Part shown: in pieces, positions 56,212 through 64,000 of the stretch
Layout of the letters: each line of letters opens with the position of its first letter
Numbering within the stretch: the first letter of the stretch is position 1
From: Suillus spraguei
Lineage: Eukaryota; Basidiomycota; Agaricomycetes; Boletales; Suillaceae
Assembly: GCA_016800925.1 (NCBI GenBank)
Contig: JABCPU010000175.1
Span: forward strand, 62,001 to 126,000
Reading direction: 5' to 3'
DNA length: 64,000 bases
Notes under the pieces: generated by a model
Told to the model about the DNA's origin: nothing
What the model saw: only the letters and a program-made list of their open reading frames with translations
Database searches by the model: none
Position numbers and translations under genes: made by a program

Positions 56212-57539
56212 CTAAAACTGTTGTAATTTAATGTTGAACTTTAAACGCCCAGTAACTGCACATACAGCAGCAATGATTATAAGCCGGTCCGACAGCAAAG
56301 TGGGGATTGTCGCTTCCCCAACATTTCTCTTGCGCTTACTTCTTTTGTGAACTGCGCTCATGGGATGGAAAGCCTCCAATGCTCCTTCTATCCGGTCCTA
56401 CATCGTTGCCTCCTAATCAGTGTCGATATCCCTTTTGCAATCTGTGTTATCCTACAGATGATTTGAGCCACGTCCCCTTTCAAATTTGAACCATACGCTG
56501 CCTAGGATCACCTGGGCGGCAGCCTCCAACCTCCAACAGCGTCAAATTTTTGACCCGACGGGACACGGTGGCGTGCAGATGCCCTCAACTTTCCCAACCT
56601 GCGCTGAGACTCCCTCACAAGACCGTTATGCAACTTCAGCACGATACATATTACAGGGACGCGTTTGGACCCTGTCTGCAGATTTTTGATGGTAGCCACA
56701 AGTTTTTAGAATGTGCTTGCGTCATTGTGTCAATTACCAGGATTATCCCAAGGTCACTGGGGTAGCCTCCGTTGAGCATGTGCCCATCACTCCTATCATT
56801 GATGTGGCGAAAACTTGGAAGTTGATCACTCGGAAACACGGTGACCGTGTTCAATGCTACCGCCGCCCTATTAATTGATATACATGTTTTGATGGCAATT
56901 CGCGGCTTTTTTGATGACCGCCATTTGCCAAATGACGTCTGGAAATTTTCCCGGACGGTTTGTCATCTTATCTCGCTTGTTGGACTTGCAGATCCAGGAA
57001 GTTCTCGATGACCAAATTTCCGGAGGCCAAAATACACGAAGGAAGCTGTGCTTGTATGGTACTACTGCCACTCGTAGCTCTTGTTGACCCTGATCACCAA
57101 AATTCTATGACCTTGCCAACCTGGGTGACTGCCAGGACGTATTTGGTTAAAGCCGTGACGTATTGTCCATCTGATGGCTAACTTTTGAATTTCAAGTTGA
57201 TGGTCTCAGAGGACCGATTCAAAAATCGTGGAACGTGGCAGTTTTGACGCAATTTCAATACGGGAAAATCCGCTTGAGCGCTCCAGCGCGTCATGAATGG
57301 ACCCTGGTGAGCCAGAGTGTATTGTGGATAGTCGTGTGCTTGGAGCATACTGCACCCTTTCGACAATGCATTGTTACTTCATATTTTCATACTTTACTAT
57401 CCGCTACCTACTCGATGATTAAACAGGTCTTTAGGAGACACCCCTTCAAACAACCACCGGATTCACCGACGTTATTCTCTATAATTTATATCCCTGGGCA
57501 GCAACACACACAAAACCACTACGACTGCACACCTGTCAC
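56212..57539. other. No recognised gene
   Basis: Upstream of the REV1 relic. It may hold decayed REV1 N-terminal (BRCT) sequence, but I could not match it. ORFs are all under 75 aa. Confidence 0.4.
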
Positions 57540-60070
57540 ATGGAAAGGCTGAGCTGAAAAAACTTGGTTCAACAAGCCCAAGGAAAGAAGTTGAGATTGT
57601 CGATACACAAGTCTATACGGCGAACACTTCAGGACATGGCTCAAGAGTGGTGTACCAACATGAGTGGGGCGCACCTCCGCTGCGAGGTCTTCCATTTCAA
57701 AAAGGAAGGAAAAAGCCCCGAGCTTGAAGCGTGCTTAATGATGCACTGCGACTTTGACTTGCTTTTTCGTTTCCGGTCTTGCCTCTGAAGTCACCCTGAG
57801 TTGCGAGGCAAACCGGTTGTCGTTCTGTCACCACAAGGAGCACAGGGGGTGCATCGGAGTACAGCGGACAATAGCCAGTTCAATGCGTACATAGCCAGGT
57901 CAGTTGGTATCAAGAATCGGAATGAGTATCACACGTTATTCTTTCATGTATTGCAGCTAGAGTGATAAGCTCTCTAACCTTCAAGCAGGGACGTAGGTTG
58001 TGCCCTGATCCTTATACTATACCCTATGAGTTCGAAGAAGGTAATTATTTGTCTTTCCATTCATTTATACTTTAGTCCAATAAAAAGATCAAGATACAAA
58101 ACAGCGTGTCGTTGCACGTTTCTACACCATTCATTGATGCGTTCATGCGGATGTATCCAGGCTGTCTCCGTTGACGAACGACTTTGATTGAGGTACCACG
58201 AGTGTTTCCCGGTTGCGCTATTCGACCGTCTTCTCTTAGCATTCCGTGGTGATCCGGCAAGGTCCCATTGCAGAACAAATAGCGTCAGAGGAAGGTTGCG
58301 CAGGTCTTCACATATGTGTCCGACGATACTTATCTGACACAAGCATAGTCAGCATTGGCATCGCGGAGAAACATACAACTTGCTCGCATCGCGATCACGA
58401 ACAAGGCCAAAGGCTGCGGCGATCATTTTCATTAAATCAGAAGTATGGAACAAGTTCTCGCGCCGTTAGATATCGACGATCTCCACGGTTTCGGACATTC
58501 CACACGCCAGAAAGCGAAACGGGAAACTCGGAGTCACCAAATCTCGGCGAACTCGCTAAGAAAATAAAAACCCGGCACTAGTTGCGATTTTGCGCTTGGC
58601 AAGACTACTGAGCGAAACTTTTGTACAATGCGAATCCGTGGCATGATGAACGAAAACTCGAGGTCTACCAAACCGAGGAAGTCTGCTTGTGTGATATCAA
58701 CATGAGTTGCTGATTAAGTAGTTCTTGGTTGTGACTGCTGATCTCTGACTTTAAACCTAGTATGGAATACGTTTTGAGACGACGACCAGCTAAGGCATTC
58801 AATCCACCAGACTGCTGAAGAAGCTTTTCACGGAGATTGAATTCTATCAACATGTGTGGACGTTCTTTTTGACTTTGAAGACTTATGAAACGCGATTCCA
58901 AGCCTGCACCTGTTGAAGCCACCTAAGGTATTCAGGAAGATGGGCTGTATTTAAATTGGGTGCTGATGAATGTTCACCGTTTAGTTCATGGGGCACGGCA
59001 TCTGTGAGACATTCAGCAAGCAAACTCTGCTAAGTAGCACAAACGGTAGAGGCTACAAGCGACCCAAAGGATATCGGCGAACACGCATGGTCATTACTGG
59101 GTTCTTGGGGATTCGATCCGAAAGAGCTGCGCGGAATAGGCATTCAGATACAGAAGCTAGATACGCCCGTCGCCACCTGACGCCACTGACCCTGGGCAAG
59201 TGAAGTTGCCCTTCCAAGCCAGAAGCTCCAAGACGAATGTACAAGATAACACTGAACAAGGCGCCATTCCAATGCCTATGATCATCACTGAACACCCCTT
59301 CGCCAGAAGATCCACTCCAGAATCAGGCCGGTCCATCACGTCCATTACCTACATTGGACCTCCCTTCTTTCTCTTAGGTCGACAAGGACGTCTTCGATGC
59401 GCTGCAGATGATGTCAGGAAGGAACTAGAAGTCGAATATCAGCGTAGATCACGCTCACCAATGCCTCCGGAACAACCCTCTCATAACGTCCGACCGAAAA
59501 TCATGGTCAAAGGCGTCAACGTCAAAAGAATCACTCAACAACTCGCACCGAAGAATAGGACGAGCGTATCCCCCCGTAAAAACACGCTCTTTGCAAAACG
59601 TGAAGTCCCATCATACATGCGTGTATCTGACGCAGAGCTTCGCAAACTTGATATCGACCCAGATGTGTTTGCTGCATTACCTGTGGATTTGCAGCGCGAG
59701 CAGGTGATCATGGCTCGACATGCGAGAAGTGGAATTCTCCTTCAAGAACGTAAGATCATCAAGGCTTCTAGTCGCGCGCCATCTGCGCCTTATCGCAAGA
59801 AACCCCCTCCCTAGGCTAAGCACCCGGAGCCTCCTTTTTTGAAGCAGCAGGGCAAACAGCCAGGGGAGAAATTGTACTTCACGGAAACTGGAGATGTTGA
59901 GACCATCATCGAGTCATGGGTCAAGGGATTCACAAATATCCTCCGAAGCAAAAAGACGTCGACTACTTCGGCAAATTTTTAGTGCGGAACGTGGAATTGG
60001 CTGATACAGGCATGGAGAAAACCATTGCTGTAATGAAGTGGTGGCTTATCCTTATATCTATCTTTTCTAT
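57540..60070 (+). pseudogene. REV1: REV1 DNA polymerase relic
   Basis: Ordered fragments of the translesion deoxycytidyl transferase REV1 appear across frames. MHCDFDLLF is the palm catalytic DFD (about 57740). Next come SHPELRGKPVVVLSPQGAQG (57790), GRRLCPDPYTIPYEFEE (57990) and QAVSVDE (58165). Then LAPLDIDDLHGFGHSTRQKA (58455), KPRKSA, an intron (58684-58754) and YGIRFE. Then MKRDSKPAPVEA (58890), GHGICETFSK (58990) and FDPKELRGIGIQIQKLD (59110). A ubiquitin-binding motif LRKLDIDPDVFAALPVDLQR lies at 59640. The C-terminal domain is IIESWVKGF...PPKQKDVDYFGKFLV...KWWLILI (59910-60050). Many shifts. It probably derives from a duplicated gene. Confidence 0.88.
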
Positions 60071-60156
60071 GTTCTCTGGTCGTGCTTTTTGTAGATCATA
60101 TCGATTGACCACCAACTTTTGCACTCTGATACCAAAATCTATTGGGACGCGTACAA

Positions 60157-60785
60157 TGACAACTGAAGTCTCAGATTCGCTCACTGCTGAAATTGCACAG
60201 GCAACAGGTGCACTGAACGATCTCCGACTACAAAATACCGATCCGGCCAGTATAGACGCTGTCAAGAAGAGACTTGGTGAATTGAAGAAATCAATGGCTG
60301 CGATGAATAGCGCAGGCGGGAGCAAGGATGCTGGGAAGAAGAAGGAACGACTACTCCTCAAAACTGCAAAGGTGTGTTCGAATGCGCACTGCAATCATAC
60401 ACTTCTGAAGGGTACTCAAGTAGGCTGCATAGGGCACACGCGATTACGGCGCAGCGGAGATGTTTTGCCGGTAGCATGTTGAGCGTATCGTTAAGGATGT
60501 ATTTACGTCCTATGGTGGGAGCGCCCTCGACACACCTGTATTTGAACGCAAGGACGTGCTTGCCGGAAAGTACGGCGAGGACCAGAAACTCATTTTTGAC
60601 TTGATGGACCAGGGGGGCGAGCAACTTGCTCTTCGGTACGATCACATCGTTCCCTTGGCACGGTATCTAGCTATGGCTGGTGCTACTGTCCAAGCGAAGA
60701 TTTGGCAAGTCGGCAAGGTCTATAGGAGAGACAACCCTGTGATGTCAAAAGGCTGAATGCGCGAGTTCTCACGAGCAGTACGCGT
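60157..60785 (+). pseudogene. Histidyl-tRNA synthetase 5' relic
   Basis: Starts MTTEVSDSLTAEIAQATGAL with a WHEP-like helical N-terminus, then KKKERLLLKTAK. An intron (about 60373-60411) follows, then a shifted stretch. After it comes the class II synthetase start [22 protein letters not shown], then [33 protein letters not shown] (motif 1 region) and [19 protein letters not shown] then stands where Arg is expected (G-stop-MREF), and similarity ends. Only about the first 170 of 500 or so residues exist, so it cannot charge tRNA. It starts about 90 bp after the REV1 end. Confidence 0.88.
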
Positions 60786-60794
60786 TTTCTCACT

Positions 60795-61145
60795 ATCTAT
60801 ATGTTTTCGCGACTACGCCCCCGTAATCGTCACCGTCACCGCTCCTGCCTCTTATGGTACCGTCACTGCTTCTTTTTTTTCCCATCACTCGGCTTTTCCT
60901 TCCGATGTTACGTTCTCTTTACAGCACCGTCCCTGCGTCACTGCTTCTTTTCTTCTCACAGCCTCCGTCACTGCTTCTTTTCCATTCCCACACCCGGCGT
61001 CACTGGTTCTCTTTACAGCATCGTCACTGCGTCACTGCTGCGTGTCGCCTCCCACGACCTGCAGTCGTCACTGCGTCACTGCTGCGTGTCGCCTCCCACG
61101 ACCTGCAGTCGTCCCTGCTCTCAAAAGGAAACCGTCCCTGCTCTC
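60795..61145 (+). repeat. Dispersed GTCCCTGC-rich repeat, copy 2
   Basis: Matches 49560-49830. It includes an exact 44-bp tandem duplication (61022-61065 and 61066-61109, unit CGTCACTGCGTCACTGCTGC...). It lies exactly between the broken HisRS and the start of the GMP synthase relic. Confidence 0.85.
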
Positions 61146-61280
61146 AATGGAAACGCGTTCTCAATCATACAAAATGGCCGAAATACACGATCAGTTCGAT
61201 ACCATCCTTATTCTTGACTTTGGTTCCCAGGTTCGGGATTTGTGTTCTAGCTCACATCGTCTCATATATTGATCATCAGG

Positions 61281-62030
61281 TTTTTGCGGTACTTAAAAGC
61301 TGCTTTTGCAGGTCCTCATGCCGTTTCTGCGGTTCTTAAAGCTGCCTCTGCAGGTTTCAATAACGTTTCTGCGGTACTTAAAGCTGCTTCTGCAGGTTCT
61401 AATACTGTTTCTGCGGTACTTAAAGCTGCTTCTGCAGGTCCTCATGCCGTTTCTGCGGTACTTAAAAGCTGCTTCTGCAGGTTCTAATACCGTTTCTGCG
61501 GTACTTAAAGCTGCTTCTGCAGGTGCTCATGCCGTTTCTGCGGTACTTAAAAGCTGCTTCTGCAGGTCCTCATGCCGTTTCTGCGGTACTTGAAAGCCGC
61601 TTCTGCAGGTCTCTAAACCGTTTCTGCGGTACTTACAAGCTGCTTCTGCAGGTGCTCATGCCGTTTCTGCGGTACTTAAAAGCTGCTTCTGCAGGTCCTC
61701 ATGCCGTTTCTGCGGTACTTGAAAGCCGCTTCTGCAGGTCTCTAAACCGTTTCTGCGGTACTTACAAGCTGCTTCTGCAGGTCCTCATGCCGTTTCTGCG
61801 GTACTTGAAAGCTGCTTCTGCAGGTCCTCATGCCGTTTCTGCGGTACTTAAGGCCTGCTTCTGCAGGTCCTAATACCGTTGCTGAGGTACCAAAAGCTGC
61901 TTCTGCAGGTGCTCATGCTGTTTCTGCGGCACTTGAAAGCTGCTTCTGCAGGTCCTAAAACCGTTTCTGCGGTACTTGAAAGCTGCTTCTGCAGGTCTAA
62001 ATGCCCGCTGCTGCGGTACCTAAGGCTATC
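61281..62030 (+). repeat. 42/43-bp minisatellite, about 18 units
   Basis: The unit is of the form TTTCTGCGGTACTTAAAAGC then TGCTTCTGCAGGTCCTCATG. Unit starts are near 61281, 61324, 61366, 61408, 61450, 61493, 61535, 61578, 61621, 61664, 61707, 61750, 61793, 61836 and on to 62006. A 129-bp three-unit block (61535-61663) is repeated at 61664-61792. Mixed 42 and 43-bp lengths break any reading frame, so it is not coding. Confidence 0.95.
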
Positions 62031-63054
62031 TGTCTTTGCTGCCGCTTCTGCAACTACCAACACCAATGCTATTCCTGCCCTCCACTTACTCCATCTGCAT
62101 GCTGTAAAGTTCCTTGTGTAAACTATGAGCAACTGTGGCTTAGGTCATTTTGATTCTTGGTTGGTTCCTGATGTCGATTAGACGATTGTACTAGGCCCGC
62201 TAACACTACTTCGCGTACTTTTCGCATGTCAAGCATGCTTGCACCCATGTTCCATCTCAGATGAGTGTTCTTTTACTAGTACCAACCCTCCAGGAGGTTT
62301 ACCGACTCCTGAAAACATGTTTTCAGCCACGTGCGCCTTACCAGCTTCCCCCAAACATCGACAGGCCTCGTTCTCACCTTCCACCCGTCTCTACAATCGA
62401 AGCATGGGTGTTTAACGACCATGCAAGTTGCTTCACTTCCATCATCCATACTTGTGGACTGATCTAGGATTTCAGCACATACTGGATGGCTGGGCTTGCA
62501 CACGACGGAGTTCATTTCTTTAATTTGTTTATATTCGTTATCATCCTGTACACGCTGGTCATGACACTCATTGTATGTCTTTTTTTACTATCACGCCCTA
62601 CCTCCTCTGATTACTGGTTGGTCACGCAGAATTTCCTTCTAGGAACTCTATTCCGCAATGGAGGCAATTATGCGCGTCCAAAAATGGTGCAGGGCAAACT
62701 GTAACGAGCGAGAATGCCCTTCAGCTGCCACTCACTTACTACGGTCCGAGTGTGAGTACCTTTGTTTGCACACTCGTTTCTATGGCCGAAGAAATGCGCT
62801 TCAAGATAACTATACATTGCGTACCATACTGATGCCCTTACCTTCCAGATTCCCTTAGGCAGTGACGGCGCTTGGACTTACGGTGGTCTCACCTCGCCAG
62901 CAGCTTCCACTTCCTCTCTAACGTCCCGACCTACCGTGACATCCTTTACCTCCACCCCAACATCATCCTCTGCGACATCTACATCGTCTTCATCAACCCA
63001 TTAGTCTACATCGCCATTATAAGGGACAGGTAGCAAAATGCGATCATCGCTAAT
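62031..63054. other. Insert tail within GMP synthase relic, no recognised gene
   Basis: Lies between the minisatellite and the resumption of GMP synthase similarity. Ser/Thr-rich reading near 62880-63000 (SPAASTSSLTSRPTVTSFTS) suggests a fragment of a cell-wall or secreted-protein gene, but it is short and uncertain. Confidence 0.35.
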
Positions 63055-64000
63055 ACGGGCTTGCAGAGGTTCAGATTAGCAGGTCCAGTGGATCTGGAAA
63101 TTCCGTCGATGCCCTGTTCGAAGACTCGGCGATCAGATGCAAGTGCGTGTTTTTCGTTTCGTCTGTCATAAGCCGAGTTGACTTGCGATAAGGTCTGGAT
63201 GTCACACGGAGATCAACTGTCTGTTATGCCTCCTGACTTCCATGTCATCTGACGGACGAACACTGCTCCTTATGCCGCCATCGCACATAACTCCAAGTCG
63301 ATTTATGGCATCCAGTTCCATCCAGAGGTGACACATTCACCGCAGGGAAGGCAGCTCATTGGTCGATTTGTGTTGAATATATGCCAATGCCGACCAAACT
63401 GGACAATGATGAAGTAATCACGGTGCTACGTTTATTGTCATGTTCACAGTGATTGCAGGAGGAATTTATTGGCAAGGAATCGTTCGCATCCGAGAGATAT
63501 GTGGCCCGAAAGGACGTGTGATCGGCGCAGTCAGCGGAGGCGTCGACAGCACTGTTGCAGCCAAGTTAATGCACGAAGCAATCGGCGACAGGTGCGCCCT
63601 ACGTTCTTTTCGTGACTTGTATCTTACTCGCATACCAGATTCCATGCAATCATGGTGGACAACGGCGTGCTTCGTCTGAACGAAGCACAACAAGTCAACG
63701 ACATGCTGAATAAAGATCTTGGCGTCAACCTGACCGTGGTGGATGCCTCTGAGCTCTTCCTCTCCCGACTTCATGGTGTCGAAGATCCGGAGCAAAACGT
63801 AAGATTATTGGGAACACGTTCATCAACGTTTTTTTCGAGACAGAAGCGTCGAAGATCGAGGAAGCTCCCGAGAAGGAAGAGAATGGAGCGGAGGCAAAGG
63901 GGAACAACTATAACGACCACAAGATTGATGGGGCGTCTAAGCCTTTGAATATTTTACAGATAGTCAATTCCGTGTAGTCCAACAGCTTTCTGCGGCTTCA

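Larger units (their letters stand above)
61174..64000 (+). pseudogene. GMP synthase relic, runs off the window
   Basis: Exon 1 (61174-61230) reads MAEIHDQFDTILILDFGSQ, the GMP synthase start. About 1.8 kb of unrelated DNA, including a minisatellite, replaces the next part with the Cys nucleophile. From about 63055: YGLAEVQIS...VDALFE, then VWMSHGDQLSVMPPDFHVI (63193), stop, [12 protein letters not shown], and [11 protein letters not shown] with the GATase His/Glu. The ATP-pyrophosphatase loop [19 protein letters not shown] (63520) and [19 protein letters not shown] (63645) follow. Then [19 protein letters not shown] and [23 protein letters not shown] introns lie at about 63142-63192, 63418-63459 and 63591-63637. 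At least three frame breaks. Confidence 0.88.

Noticed and set aside
61269..61873. Overlapping ORFs with a repeating SAVLKAASAGP-type peptide
   Set aside because: They come from the minisatellite; units alternate 42 and 43 bp, so no frame persists.
61281..62030. Regularly spaced repeats as a CRISPR array
   Set aside because: There are no unique spacers; the repeat units are directly adjacent and the genome is fungal.
57540..64000. REV1, HisRS and GMP synthase as functional genes
   Set aside because: Multiple frame breaks, an early end of HisRS and replacement of the GMP synthase glutaminase core by unrelated DNA.

Overview
This window looks like a transposon-choked stretch of a basidiomycete (Agaricomycete) genome. 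Evidence for that: short 50-65 nt GT-AG introns, relics of gene families I know mainly from Agaricomycetes (DUF6698 and, less surely, DUF6532), fungal-type hAT, PIF/Harbinger, Tc1 and DDE_3 transposases, and Ty3/Gypsy chromoviruses. Species is not determinable by eye.

Layout. 1-1030: 5'-cut copy of a gene whose full copy lies at 38144-39606. 1.6-31.9 kb: one nest of insertions. A DUF6698 gene has been split by a hAT element (1645-14886, 8-bp duplication ATGGGTCT), by an LTR (15176-23426, duplication TATTG) and by a Gypsy element (gypsy-3, 23604-30871, duplication CTGAT). The hAT itself holds a ~1 kb insert (possible duplication AGCAT), which holds gypsy-1 (3112-10686, duplication AAAAG). The LTR holds gypsy-2 (15750-23371, duplication CACGT). 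31.9-35.9 kb: AT-rich, no recognised gene. 35.9-37.1 kb: two-exon gene of unknown function, minus strand. 38.1-39.6 kb: two-exon DUF6532-like gene, plus strand. 39.7-42.2 kb: decayed gene(s) with a kinase-like scrap. 42.5-43.2 kb: PIF/Harbinger relic. 43.5-49.3 kb: 3'-truncated gypsy-4 whose RT has been replaced by an LTR. 49.3-53.0 kb: no recognised gene, with a dispersed GTCCCTGC-rich repeat. 53.0-56.2 kb: inverted-repeat DNA transposon with a Tc1 element sitting in one of its terminal repeats. 57.5-64 kb: linked relics of REV1, histidyl-tRNA synthetase and GMP synthase; the last contains a 42/43-bp minisatellite and runs off the window.

The four Gypsy copies are one family, and together they describe an unusual element. 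Gag is joined to pol by an apparent -1 shift on TTTTTGA. An 11-nt primer site just inside the 5' LTR is complementary to the predicted mRNA 5' end, as in Tf1-type self-priming. Pol ends in a chromodomain with an intact aromatic cage. A third ORF (489 aa in gypsy-2) with two zinc knuckles sits in the env position. A hairpin with compensatory changes covers the ORF3 stop codon. Most premature stops in the older copies are CGA-to-TGA changes, which points to methyl-CpG decay.
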